A DNA stretch of 64,000 nt from Geodermatophilus sabuli. Its GTDB lineage: Bacteria > Actinomycetota > Actinomycetes > Mycobacteriales > Geodermatophilaceae. The position numbers and the translations under genes are program-made. The notes beneath the pieces are model-generated. The model was not told the DNA's origin, ran no database searches, and saw nothing but the letters and a program-made list of their open reading frames with translations. The stretch lies in assembly GCF_010686765.1 (NCBI RefSeq), contig NZ_JAAGWF010000022.1, positions 87,167 to 151,166 on the forward strand, read 5' to 3'. This document shows positions 33,094-41,479 of the stretch, piece after piece (the first letter of the stretch is position 1; every line of letters begins with the position of its first letter).

Positions 33094-35057
33094 GGGACGA
33101 GGTCCTCTCCGTCGGGACGCGAGGCGGGCAGCGCGGGGGTCTCGGTCGCCTGGCGGCCGGCCCGCCGGCTGTGCCGCCCGTGGGCGGGGACCGGCACCCG
33201 GTCGGCGCCCGGGAGCCCGTCCAGGGCCGGGACGCCGGTGGTCAGGCGGGTGGCTCCGACGCGGGCGCCGTCCCAGGTGAGCGCGGCGGGCGTCGGGCGG
33301 GGAGCGGCGCCACGGGCCGAGGGCACCCGCATGCTCGAGGAGCTCCCGGCGCTGCCGGCCGCGAGGGTCACCGGGGCGACCGCCCGGGCGCCGCTCGGCA
33401 GGCCGCTGACGGCCGCCCGGACCCGGCTGGTGGAGCTGACCGTGCGCACCATCGGCTGCAGCACCTTCAGCAGCACCGGCAGCGCCGCGATGGCCAGCAC
33501 GAGGAAGGTGGTGCCGGTGAGCGCGGCGACCAGCGGGGAGTCCTCGGGCAGCGGGGTGAGGAAGGCGGCGGCGTAGACCAGGGCCGCGGCCGGCTGGTAC
33601 AGCGCGAACGCCGCCGTCCAGGTGAGGGTGCGGACGAAGACCGCCCGACCGGTGTCGGTGTTGGTCGCCGAGGCGGTCAGCGGGAGCACGCCGGCCAGGA
33701 CGACCAGGACCACGCCGCGCGCCACGAGGAGCACCACCTGGACGACGGCGGCCAGCAGGGTGGCGGTACCGAGGAGCACGGTGAGCACCACCGACATGTC
33801 GTCGCTCTGCTGCACGGCGAGGAGGTCGGTCAGCCCGGTCTCGACGTCGCCGGTGGCCTGTTCCAGGATCCACACGGAGAAGGCGTCCGACGCGCTCACC
33901 AGCAGGATGACCCCGGTCAGCCCCGCGCCCGAGACCAGCACCAGGGTGCCCAGTCCGCGCATCAGGTCGGCCAGCGGCTGGGTCCGGCGCTGCCAGACCA
34001 TGCGCCCGCCCGCGATCAGGACGGCGAGCACGGCGACCACTCCGCTGTACCAGGCGAGCGAGCCGGTAAGCAGCCCGACCGCCGCGGACGGGTCGGCGAC
34101 GCCATCGGCGCCGACGGTCCCCAGCCCGGGGGACGGCGGGTCCGCCCACAGTCGTGCCACCGCGGCCAGCGCGTCGCCGGCCGCCTCGACGATCTCGCGC
34201 GCCAAGTCGCCCAAGGGGTCGCCTCCTCCACTCTCGTCCAGCACGCCCACGCCCGCGGCCGGGATGGCCGGGTCGAGGAACGCCTCACCGAGGTCGGCGG
34301 CGCTGGGGTCGGAACTGCTGATGTCTGCGCTGCTCGAGAAGGAGCCGCGGGTGATGAGTTCGGTGAGACCGGCGGAGCTGTCCGGGACGATCCGGCCGGT
34401 GTCCGGCGTGAGGACGTCGAGCAGGCCGGCGGCGGTGTCGCCCGCGTCGGCGCCGGCCCCCGGGGGCTCCGGCGGGAGGGCGTCGAGCGGGATCCGGTCG
34501 ACCTCGACCGCCGTCTGCTCCGGCGTCGGAGGGCCCTCGGGGACCGGCGGCGGCGCCACGTCGGAGGTGGGCGCCGGCACCGGCTCGTCGACGGGCGGCG
34601 GCGCCGCCTCGGACGTGGGCGGGGGCACCGGCTCCTGGGTGGGCCCGGGCGTCGGCTCCGGCGTCGGGTCCGGGGTCGGCGTCGGCGTCGGGTCCGGGGT
34701 CGGCGTCGGCGTCGGGTCCGGGGTGGGCGTCGGGTCCGGGGTCGGCGTCGGGTCTGGGGTCGGCGTCGGCTCCGGCGTCGGGTCCGGGGTCGGCGTCGGC
34801 GTCGGGTCCGGGGTAGGCGTCGGGTCCGGGGTAGGCGTCGGGTCCGGGGTCGGCGTCGGCGTCGGGTCCGGGGTGGGCGTCGGGTCCGGGGTGGGCGTCG
34901 GGTCCGGCGTCGGCGTCGGGTCCGGGGTCGGCGTCGGCGTCGGGTCCGGCGCGGTCGTCGCCTGCGGCGCGATCGTCACCTCCGGCGCAGCAGTCGTGAC
35001 CGGTGCCTCGAGGGGAGCGGCCGTGTCCGTGCCCACGGGCGGGATCGGGGAGCTCAT
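33090..35057 (-). CDS. Polytopic VirB6/TrbL-like protein with long Pro-Thr-Asp repeat
   Basis: The 655-residue protein has a low-complexity N-terminus (residues 37-140 made of PTPDP and PTPTPDP units), a Pro/acidic linker to about 330, and then about six membrane helices (for example WYSGVVAVLAVLIAGG, LVLVSGAGLTGVILLV, LLAAVVQVVLLVARGVVLVVLAGVL). The helix-rich part with AGVLPLTASATNT resembles the VirB6/TrbL channel proteins of conjugation systems. There is no signal peptide before the repeat, so its side of the membrane is uncertain. ATG 35057 is preceded by GAGGGGG. Confidence 0.75.
   Translation of the reverse strand: MSSPIPPVGTDTAAPLEAPVTTAAPEVTIAPQATTAPDPTPTPTPDPTPTPDPTPTPDPTPTPDPTPTPTPDPTPTPDPTPTPDPTPTPTPDPTPEPTPTPDPTPTPDPTPTPDPTPTPTPDPTPTPTPDPTPEPTPGPTQEPVPPPTSEAAPPPVDEPVPAPTSDVAPPPVPEGPPTPEQTAVEVDRIPLDALPPEPPGAGADAGDTAAGLLDVLTPDTGRIVPDSSAGLTELITRGSFSSSADISSSDPSAADLGEAFLDPAIPAAGVGVLDESGGGDPLGDLAREIVEAAGDALAAVARLWADPPSPGLGTVGADGVADPSAAVGLLTGSLAWYSGVVAVLAVLIAGGRMVWQRRTQPLADLMRGLGTLVLVSGAGLTGVILLVSASDAFSVWILEQATGDVETGLTDLLAVQQSDDMSVVLTVLLGTATLLAAVVQVVLLVARGVVLVVLAGVLPLTASATNTDTGRAVFVRTLTWTAAFALYQPAAALVYAAAFLTPLPEDSPLVAALTGTTFLVLAIAALPVLLKVLQPMVRTVSSTSRVRAAVSGLPSGARAVAPVTLAAGSAGSSSSMRVPSARGAAPRPTPAALTWDGARVGATRLTTGVPALDGLPGADRVPVPAHGRHSRRAGRQATETPALPASRPDGEDLVP
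34638..34949 (-). repeat. Pro-Thr-Asp coding tandem repeat
   Basis: About 310 bp of 18-bp (PTPDPT) and 24-bp (PTPTPDPT) units with little divergence, encoding residues 37-140 of the VirB6/TrbL-like protein. The near identity suggests recent expansion and likely length variation between strains. Confidence 0.85.
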
Positions 35058-35109
35058 CTCGACCCCCTCGCGTCCGCGACGTCCATGACCGCTCCTCGAC
35101 CTTCCTCGG

Positions 35110-35379
35110 TCAGACCAGCGCCGCGATCAGGCCGGAGGCCGATCCGACGAGGACGGCGCCGCCCAGGACGTAGGCCAGGCTCACCGCGTGCTCGGCGCCC
35201 TCGCCGCGGCGGTGCGCGAGGGCCATGCGGGCGCCGACCAGCAGCACACCGACGACGCAGATCGCCAGGACCGTCCAGGCCACCCACGAGACCATCGTGA
35301 CGATGCCCTCGGACCCGGGCGGGGCGATGCCCTGGCCGGGGTCCACCACGGCCAGGGCGGGTGAGGCGAGCACGCTCAT
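35110..35379 (-). CDS. Small two-helix membrane protein, VirB2-like position
   Basis: The 89-residue protein has a short N-terminal hydrophobic start (SVLASPALAVVDPG), then two membrane helices (about 27-50 and 66-88) separated by the charged ALAHRRGEGAEHA loop. Size, helix layout and place as the first gene of the ATPase operon resemble VirB2/TrbC pilin-like subunits, but sequence identity to a named family cannot be claimed. It is followed 52 nt later by the VirB6-like gene. Confidence 0.65.
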   Translation of the reverse strand: MSVLASPALAVVDPGQGIAPPGSEGIVTMVSWVAWTVLAICVVGVLLVGARMALAHRRGEGAEHAVSLAYVLGGAVLVGSASGLIAALV

Positions 35380-35597
35380 CGGTTTCCGTCCTCGGGGATG
35401 TGGCCCGGCATGGGCCTCTCGATTCCGCGGCGGGGCACCGGCGCCCCCGCCGTCCTTGTCCCATCAAAGGTGCGGCCAGGCCGGTACCAGCGGCAATGCC
35501 CGACATTGGGGGTCCCCTCCGGGTCACCCGACCGGCTGTACTCCTTGCAGCACCGGTGTGGCGGGGGTCCCGCCGGGCTCGACAGGAGGCCACGGGC

Positions 35598-36173
35598 ATG
35601 ACCAGCTCGCGACCACGCCTCGCCGCAGCCGCCGTCCTGGCCGCCGGCCTGCTCCTCGGGGGCTGCGGCGGCGCTCCCGAGCGGCCCGCGCCGCGGCCCG
35701 AACCGACCGCCGCCGCGTCCACCGCGCCGGGCGACGACCACGCCGAACTGCCGGCCGCACCGCCCTCCCCCGTCGACGACGCGAACTCCCAGCAGGCCGC
35801 CCTCGACGCCGCCACCGCCGCGGTGACCGCCTTCGCGCGTCCCGGCCTGGACCCCGCGCAGTGGTGGTCGGAGTTCGCGCCACTGCTCAGCTCCGCCGCC
35901 GTGGTCGCCTACGAGGGCACCGACCCGGAGCAGGTCCCCGCCTCGGCGGTCACCGGTCGGCCCCGGCCGACACCGGGCGTCAGCGCCTTCCTGGCGACGG
36001 TGCTGGTGCCGACCGACGCCGGGGAGTACGCCGTCCTGCTGGCCCGGGAGGGCGCTGGCGCACCGTGGCTGGTGGAGCGGATCACGCCGGTCGAGCAGGC
36101 CGGCGCACCGGAGTCCGGGGCCCTGACCCCGCCCACGGACGCCGGTGTGCCCGTCGCGGGGAGCGAGCCGTGA
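35598..36173 (+). CDS. Secreted lipoprotein in the type IV secretion-like locus
   Basis: The 191-residue protein starts at ATG 35598, 8 nt after AGGAGG, with a signal peptide and lipobox LLLGGC. A Pro/Ala linker follows, then a domain of about 110 residues (WWSEFAPLLSSAAVVAYEGTDPEQVPASAV, AFLATVLVPTDAGEYAVLLAREG) that looks like the NTF2-like/VirB8-type periplasmic modules found in Gram-positive conjugation proteins. That comparison is tentative. It overlaps the next gene by 4 nt and is divergent from the ATPase operon. Confidence 0.7.
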   Translation: MTSSRPRLAAAAVLAAGLLLGGCGGAPERPAPRPEPTAAASTAPGDDHAELPAAPPSPVDDANSQQAALDAATAAVTAFARPGLDPAQWWSEFAPLLSSAAVVAYEGTDPEQVPASAVTGRPRPTPGVSAFLATVLVPTDAGEYAVLLAREGAGAPWLVERITPVEQAGAPESGALTPPTDAGVPVAGSEP

Positions 36174-37201
36174 GGAAGTCCGCGGTGGCCGCCGCGATCG
36201 CGCCGGTCCTCATCGCCGGTGGCCTCGTCACCGCCGCGCTGGTGACCCACGAGGACCCGCAGGCCGGAGCCTGCGAGCCGACGGGGGCGGCGGTGAGCGT
36301 CAGCGGCGTGCCCGCCGGGCCCGTCGCCGGCTGGTCCGGAGAGCAACTGGTCAACGCCGCGCTGATCATGGAGGCGGGCGAGGCGCTCGGCATCGACGCC
36401 CGCGGGCAGGTCATCGGGGTCATGACGGCCATGGGCGAGTCCTCCCTGACCGTCGTCGACCACGGTGACGCCGTGGGCCCGGACAGCCGCGGACTGTTCC
36501 AGCAGCGGGCCAACGGCGCGTGGGGCAGCTACGAGGACCGGATGGACCCGACCATCTCCGCGACCAACTTCTACGAGGCCCTGCTCGAGGTCGACGGCTG
36601 GGAGACCCTCCCACCGACGATCGCCGCGCACCGCACCCAGCGCAACGCCGACCCGTACCACTACGTCCGCTGGTGGGACGACGCCGTGGAGGTCGCCGCC
36701 GCGCTGACCGGCGCCCAGGTCACCGGCGTCGCCGCGGGCACCGGCCACCTGCCCTGCACCGGCGCGGCTCCGGTCCTGCGCGCCGTCACCGGGGACTGGA
36801 CGACGCCCACCGAGGGCCCGCTCACCAGTGGCTTCGGCAACCGCAACAGCCCGACGGGCGGGGGCGTCCGCCTGCACGCCGGGCTGGACCTGGCGCCGGG
36901 CTGCGACGCGCCGATCGTCGCAGCGTCGGCCGGGGTGGTCGTCCGTGCCGGGGCGTCCTCGGGGTACGGCAACCTGGTCGTCGTCGACCACGGTGGCGGG
37001 GTGCTCACCCGGTACGCGCACATGGAGGACGAGGACCTGCTCGCGGTGGTCGGTCAGCAGGTCGTCGCCGGCCAGCAGATCGCCCGTGTGGGCACCAAGG
37101 GCGACTCGACCGGCTGCCACCTGCACTTCGAGGTGTACCTCGACGGCGCCCCGACCGACCCCCTGACCTTCCTCGCCGAACACGGCACCGACCTGCGCTG
37201 A
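36170..37201 (+). CDS. Two-domain peptidoglycan hydrolase (lysozyme-like + M23 peptidase)
   Basis: The 343-residue protein has an N-terminal membrane anchor or signal, a lytic-transglycosylase-like domain with catalytic-type E90 (AMGESSL) and the GLFQQR motif (about 55-180), and an M23 LytM-type endopeptidase domain with metal ligands H236-x3-D240 (HAGLD) and H317-x-H319 (HLHFEV). It would open the cell wall for a secretion apparatus, the role of VirB1-type proteins. GTG 36170 overlaps the lipoprotein stop. The transglycosylase part has a paralogue at 62.0 kb. Confidence 0.88.
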   Translation: MRKSAVAAAIAPVLIAGGLVTAALVTHEDPQAGACEPTGAAVSVSGVPAGPVAGWSGEQLVNAALIMEAGEALGIDARGQVIGVMTAMGESSLTVVDHGDAVGPDSRGLFQQRANGAWGSYEDRMDPTISATNFYEALLEVDGWETLPPTIAAHRTQRNADPYHYVRWWDDAVEVAAALTGAQVTGVAAGTGHLPCTGAAPVLRAVTGDWTTPTEGPLTSGFGNRNSPTGGGVRLHAGLDLAPGCDAPIVAASAGVVVRAGASSGYGNLVVVDHGGGVLTRYAHMEDEDLLAVVGQQVVAGQQIARVGTKGDSTGCHLHFEVYLDGAPTDPLTFLAEHGTDLR

Positions 37202-37262
37202 CTGTGCTCCGGAGCGCACCGGGCCACGGAACAGCGGTCCTCCGTGCAGCGCTGCACAGGGT

Positions 37263-38360
37263 GTGGGAGCCGCTGCCTCGCCGTCACCCGTCCACACCGA
37301 CCTGTCCCGCCTGCTCCAGGTCCGGGAGATCTACGCCGAGCCCGCCGCCCTCGAGTCGGCCCGCGGCCGCGACGTCCTCGCCCGCTTCCCCACCGCGCAG
37401 GTGGTCGAGGTGCCCTCGCACTGGAAGATCCCCGAGCTGCACGGCAACGAGGGGAACGTCGAACGCTGGGTGCGCGTGAAGACCGAGACCCTCGTGCTCG
37501 GCGTCAAGAAGTCGCTGACCGCCCGGGAGAACAGCCGCTCGTCGAACTGGATCGCGCCGTCGACGGCCAACGGCTGCGCGATGGCCTGCGCCTACTGCTA
37601 CGTGCCCCGGCGCAAGGGCTACGCCAACCCGATCACCGTGTTCACCAACATCGAGCAGATCACCGGCTACCTGCGCCGCCACGTGGCCCGGCAGGGCGTC
37701 AAGGCAGAACCCGACCAGTGCGACCCGGTCAGCTGGGTCTACGACATCGGCGAGAACAGCGACTGCTCGGTCGACGCCCTGGTGAGCGACAACGTCGCCG
37801 ACCTGGTGGCGACGTTCCGCGAGCTGCCGACGGCCAAGGCGTCCTTCGCCACGAAGTACGTCAACCGCCAGCTGCTCGACCTCGATCCGCAGGGCCGCAC
37901 CCGCGTCCGGTTCTCGCTCATGCCGGACGCCGACGCCCGCGTGGTCGACGTCCGCACCAGCCGCGTCCCGGATCGGATCGCGGCCGTGGACGACTTCGTC
38001 GAGGCCGGCTACGAGGTGCACCTCAACTTCTCGCCGGTCATCCTCCGCGAGGGCTGGGAGGCCGACTGGGCCGCGCTGCTGCGGCAGCTGGACGACGAGC
38101 TGTCCCCCGCCGCCAAGGCGCAGGCCGCCGCCGAGGTGATCATGCTGACGCACAACCGCGACCTGCACGAGGTCAACCTCGGCTGGCACCCGAAGGCCGA
38201 GGAGCTGCTCTGGCGGCCGGACCTGCAGCAGCCCAAGCGCAGCCAGAACGGGCAGTGGAACGTGCGCTATCGCAACGACGTCAAGCGGGCCGGCGTCACG
38301 CGGCTGCAGGAGCTCATCGCGGCGCACGCGCCCTGGCTGCGCGTCCGGTACGCCTTCTGA
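37263..38360 (+). CDS. Spore photoproduct lyase-family radical SAM protein
   Basis: The 365-residue protein has the radical SAM cluster motif C105-x3-C109-x2-C112 (GCAMACAYCY) and the surrounding APSTANGC and YVPRRKGYANP segments characteristic of the spore photoproduct lyase family. In spore formers the enzyme repairs a UV-induced thymine dimer. Actinobacteria carry related proteins of unknown function, possibly in DNA repair. The conserved C-terminal cysteine of the true lyase is not evident, so lyase activity is uncertain. Several GTGs exist at the start; GTG 37263 is taken. Confidence 0.82.
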   Translation: MGAAASPSPVHTDLSRLLQVREIYAEPAALESARGRDVLARFPTAQVVEVPSHWKIPELHGNEGNVERWVRVKTETLVLGVKKSLTARENSRSSNWIAPSTANGCAMACAYCYVPRRKGYANPITVFTNIEQITGYLRRHVARQGVKAEPDQCDPVSWVYDIGENSDCSVDALVSDNVADLVATFRELPTAKASFATKYVNRQLLDLDPQGRTRVRFSLMPDADARVVDVRTSRVPDRIAAVDDFVEAGYEVHLNFSPVILREGWEADWAALLRQLDDELSPAAKAQAAAEVIMLTHNRDLHEVNLGWHPKAEELLWRPDLQQPKRSQNGQWNVRYRNDVKRAGVTRLQELIAAHAPWLRVRYAF

Positions 38361-38464
38361 GTCGCACCGCCACGTGTGGGCTCCTCGACGACGCGTGCTC
38401 ATGGCCGGCGTGGTGTGCGATCCTGCACTGCGGCGACGTCGATCAGCGGGGGGAGCGACACCGC

Positions 38465-40129
38465 ATGCTGAACCCCGCGCTGCCCGCTCGCGCCCTGCTC
38501 GAGGCCCTGCCCGACACGGTCGTCGTGGCCGACGCCGAAGGGCGGATCGCCTACATCAACCCGGCGGTCCACGGGCTCCTGGGCCACGCCCCCGCCGATC
38601 TGCTGGGCCAGTCGCTGACCGTGCTCATGCCCGAGCGCTTCCGCGGTGCCCACGGGGACGGCTTCGCCCGGTTCCGGATCACCGGACGGGGGGAGCTGGT
38701 GGGGTCCACGACCCAGGTCCCCGCCCTGCACCGGAGCGGCCGCGAGATCACGATCGACCTCACCCTCGCCCGTCTCGACCCTGCCCCGGGCGGGGACGAT
38801 GACGCAGCCGTGGTGGTGGCCGTGCTCCGCGACGCGGCCACCACCGTCCTGCTCGAGCGGCAGCTGCTGGTCGGCCGGTACCTCGCCGCGACGCTGCGGG
38901 TGACGGCGGCGCTGACGGAGGCCGCCGACGCCGACGTCGCCTTCCGCGACCTGCTCCCGACGCTGTGCACCGAGCTGGACTGGGACACCGCCACCCTGTG
39001 GGAGCCCGACGGCGCGAGTCGCCGGCTGCACCACGTCGGCACCTGGAACACCCCCGGCTCGGAGGCACCGGCCCTCCACGAGGCCTCGCACGCGCACCGG
39101 ATCGGTCGCGGCGAGCCGTTGCCGGGGCTGGCCTGGTCACGCCGGGCACCCGTCGTCATCGAGGACCTGTGGGCCGAACCCCGCCTGGCCCGCCTCTCGG
39201 CGGCCCGCGCCGACGGGCTGCGGACCGGCGTCGCCTTCCCGGTCCTCCGTGGCGGCGAGCTGCTGGCCGTGTGCGAGCTGTTCTCCCGGGAGCAGCGACC
39301 CGTCCCGCCCGAGTTGCTGGACGTGCTGGCGCACGCCGGCCGCCAGATCGGGCAGTTCCTCGGCCGGCTGCGCGCCGAGTCGGAGGTCCGCAAGCTCGCC
39401 GAGACGCTGCAGCGCAGCCTGCTGCCCTCCCACCTGCCGGTGATCCCGGGTGTGCAGCTCGCCGCGCGCTACCGCCCCGGAGGGGGCAACGCGCTCGTCG
39501 GCGGTGACACCTACGACGTCATGCCCCTGCCCGACGGCCGCTGGATGGTGTTGATCGCCGACGTCTGCGGGACCGGTGCCGAGGCGGCCGCGGTGACGGC
39601 GCTGACCCGGCACACCGCCCGCGCGGCGGCCAGTTCCACCGCCGGCGGGACGTGCGACCCCGCCGAGGTCCTCCGCGCGGTCAACGCCGCGCTGCTGCAC
39701 GAGCAGGGCGACGGGCCGCTGCGTTTCGTCACCGCCTGCTGCCTCGTGCTCTCCCCGGGCCCGGACGGCATCCGGGCGGCCGTGGCGGTGGCCGGCCACC
39801 CGCTGCCCCTGCGGCGGACGGCGGGCGGCGTGGTCGAGACCGGGCTGGTCGGGCGCCCGCTCGGCGTCACCGCCGACCTCGACCTCCACGTGGAGGAGGT
39901 GGCGCTCCCGGCCGGTTCGACGCTGGTGCTCTACACCGACGGCGTGACCGAGGCGAGGGACGACGCCGGCGACCAGTTCGGCGAGGAGGGGCTGGCCGAG
40001 GTGCTCGCCGCCGCGCCCTGCGGAGCGGAGGCCACCGTCGCCGCGGTGACCTCCGCCGTCGAGGAGCAGCTGCGCGGCTCGCGGCACGAGGCCGACGACC
40101 TCGCCGTCCTCGCTCTCAGCGTGCCCTGA
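38465..40129 (+). CDS. PAS-GAF-PP2C (SpoIIE-type) serine phosphatase
   Basis: The 554-residue protein has a PAS domain (about 8-115, LPDTVVVADAEGRIAYINPAV), a GAF domain (about 150-310), a short coiled linker (LAETLQRSLLPSHLPVIPG) and a SpoIIE-type PP2C domain with metal-binding aspartates in GGDTYDV and IADVCGTGAEAA and the late ADDLAVLAL. Such proteins dephosphorylate anti-anti-sigma factors in stress signalling. No anti-sigma-antagonist gene is adjacent, so the target is unknown. ATG 38465 follows GGGGGAG. Confidence 0.92.
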   Translation: MLNPALPARALLEALPDTVVVADAEGRIAYINPAVHGLLGHAPADLLGQSLTVLMPERFRGAHGDGFARFRITGRGELVGSTTQVPALHRSGREITIDLTLARLDPAPGGDDDAAVVVAVLRDAATTVLLERQLLVGRYLAATLRVTAALTEAADADVAFRDLLPTLCTELDWDTATLWEPDGASRRLHHVGTWNTPGSEAPALHEASHAHRIGRGEPLPGLAWSRRAPVVIEDLWAEPRLARLSAARADGLRTGVAFPVLRGGELLAVCELFSREQRPVPPELLDVLAHAGRQIGQFLGRLRAESEVRKLAETLQRSLLPSHLPVIPGVQLAARYRPGGGNALVGGDTYDVMPLPDGRWMVLIADVCGTGAEAAAVTALTRHTARAAASSTAGGTCDPAEVLRAVNAALLHEQGDGPLRFVTACCLVLSPGPDGIRAAVAVAGHPLPLRRTAGGVVETGLVGRPLGVTADLDLHVEEVALPAGSTLVLYTDGVTEARDDAGDQFGEEGLAEVLAAAPCGAEATVAAVTSAVEEQLRGSRHEADDLAVLALSVP

Positions 40130-40136
40130 CCGGCGG

Positions 40137-40826
40137 TCAGCCGGTCTGGCCGGTGTCGGCGTGCGCGGCGCCCACCGGCTTGGACTCCGGTGACCCGCGC
40201 TGGCGCAGGTAGACGGCGAAGATGGCCATCGAGCCGACCGCGAGCATCTCCGACTGCCAGTTCTGGAAGGAACGGTTCCAGAAGTCGGCCTCGCCGAGGT
40301 ACCCGATCCAGCTGACCGGGTCCTGCCGGGACGCGAGCTGCTCGGAGTTGTACGCCGCCCACCCGGCGATGGACGACGCGGCCCACGTGAGCAGGAAGAG
40401 CGCGCCCATGAGCAGGCCCAGCGACCGGGAGAAGACCGCCGTCCGCCAGCCCCCGGGCCGCGCCCAGGCCGGGGAGTCCGCGCCGGCGTACCGGCCGACC
40501 TGCTGCTCGCGGTCGGACTCGGTGCCCTCCTGCCCCGGCTCCTTGGACTCCGACGAGCCCCGCTGGACGAACCAGACCGTGGCGAAGACGTAGAGGAAGA
40601 ACTGCAGGTACTCGGACTGCCAGTTCTCCATGACGTCGACCCCGAACGACGACGAGGTGACGTAGTCCAGGAACGACACCGTCGGCAGGCCGTCCGACAC
40701 CCGCCCGGCGTTGACGTCCGCGGTGCCGGAGACGGCCTGGCCGAGCAGGGTGGCCAGGAACAGTCCGCCGAACGCCAGGCTCAGCGCGTTGGCGCGGACG
40801 AAGCCGTACCGCTCGGGCGCGCTCAT
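40137..40826 (-). CDS. DUF6766 family membrane protein with internal duplication
   Basis: The 229-residue protein has about four membrane helices. Two matching halves are visible: ENWQSEYLQFFLYVFATVWFVQRGSSESK and QNWQSEMLAVGSMAIFAVYLRQRGSPESK, each after a GY/WA-type helix, indicating duplication of a two-helix unit. The DUF6766 name is recalled from actinobacterial annotation. Function is unknown. Its ATG overlaps the stop of the 30-residue gene upstream (ATGA). Confidence 0.75.
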   Translation of the reverse strand: MSAPERYGFVRANALSLAFGGLFLATLLGQAVSGTADVNAGRVSDGLPTVSFLDYVTSSSFGVDVMENWQSEYLQFFLYVFATVWFVQRGSSESKEPGQEGTESDREQQVGRYAGADSPAWARPGGWRTAVFSRSLGLLMGALFLLTWAASSIAGWAAYNSEQLASRQDPVSWIGYLGEADFWNRSFQNWQSEMLAVGSMAIFAVYLRQRGSPESKPVGAAHADTGQTG

Positions 40827-40915
40827 CGGCCCATCAGTGCCAGCGCCGTCACGTAGGCGATGCCGACCACCAGGACGACCAGGTAGGCGACGAAGATCCC
40901 GCGCACACCCCTCAT
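40823..40915 (-). CDS. 30-residue single-helix membrane protein
   Basis: MRGVRGIFVAYLVVLVVGIA followed by YVTALALMGR: one basic start and one membrane helix. The gene is real by context: its ATG overlaps the upstream lipoprotein stop as ATGA (40912-40915) and its TGA overlaps the downstream DUF6766 ATG as ATGA (40823-40826). It is too short for most gene callers. It may be a small subunit of the membrane protein that follows. Confidence 0.75.
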   Translation of the reverse strand: MRGVRGIFVAYLVVLVVGIAYVTALALMGR

Positions 40916-41313
40916 GACCCCTCCACCTGGCAGTCGTACGGACCCTCGGGCCTCGGCCGGCACCCCGCGGCGACCACGCGCCAGCCGGCGTCGGTCCCGG
41001 TCAAGAAGAGGGTGTCGCCGGTGAGGCGGACCTGCGCGTCGCCGCCCCAGACCTGCACCGCCGCCACCCGGCCACCGGACAGCGGGAGCTCGCCGATGAC
41101 GTCCGCGCACGGCGCCAACTCCTCGGACTCCAGCGTCTCCAGGGTGGCGGGCGCCAGCAGGGCGCACCGCTCGCTCGGCTCGCCGGAGGTGTCCTCGAAA
41201 GCCAGGGCCACCGCACCGGCGTCGTCTGCCTCCAGGCTCGAGCAGCCGGTCAGCAGCGCGGCCGCCGCCAGGCCCACCGTGGCCAGGCACCTGCTGGCCC
41301 TCCAGGTCGCCAC
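40912..41313 (-). CDS. Small secreted lipoprotein
   Basis: The 133-residue protein has a signal peptide with lipobox LLTGC near residue 24 and a mature domain with four further cysteines (ERCALL, APCADVIG, AAGCRP, PYDCQ) that could form two disulfides, and a GDAQVRLTGDTLFLTGTDAGWRVVAAGC end typical of NTF2-like or nuclear-transport-factor-like small lipoproteins. It is the first gene of a three-gene unit with a 30-residue protein and a DUF6766 protein. GTG 41313 follows GGGAGAG. Confidence 0.78.
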   Translation of the reverse strand: MATWRASRCLATVGLAAAALLTGCSSLEADDAGAVALAFEDTSGEPSERCALLAPATLETLESEELAPCADVIGELPLSGGRVAAVQVWGGDAQVRLTGDTLFLTGTDAGWRVVAAGCRPRPEGPYDCQVEGS

Positions 41314-41466
41314 AGTGCTCTCCCGTCCGGGTCCCCCGGGTGTGTCCGGTCCGCGTGGGCCGGCGACCGGCGGCCTACCCGGTCCGCCGCGCGAGGCAAA
41401 CGAGTGGTCACCCGCGGGGGTGACAGCGGGCTCCGTCGCCCGGCCTGCTCCGTCGGCGGGCGGGGC

Positions 41467-41472
41467 TACCGT
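41467..41472 (+). promoter_or_regulatory. Leaderless -10 element TACCGT
   Basis: GGGCTACCGT is followed by 7 nt and the GTG at 41480. It has the same form as the elements before the 1753, 5851 and 47822 starts. Confidence 0.55.
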
Positions 41473-41479
41473 GGGCGGC

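Noticed and set aside
31609..33576. Long plus-strand open frame opposite the SCO6880-like gene
   Set aside because: Composition is Gly/Arg/Val-rich without domains, typical of antisense frames in GC-rich DNA; the minus-strand operon explains the region.
33622..35088. Long plus-strand open frame of 488 codons with GVGSGVG repeats opposite the VirB6/TrbL-like gene
   Set aside because: It is the antisense reading of the Pro-Thr-Asp repeat and the membrane helices. High GC removes stop codons from this frame, and the minus-strand gene has real family features and overlaps its neighbour by GTGA.
30015..37201. Integrative conjugative element with attachment sites
   Set aside because: The only direct repeat is a 25-bp-period duplication at one end. 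There is no matching copy near 37.2 kb, no tRNA gene, no integrase and no relaxase.
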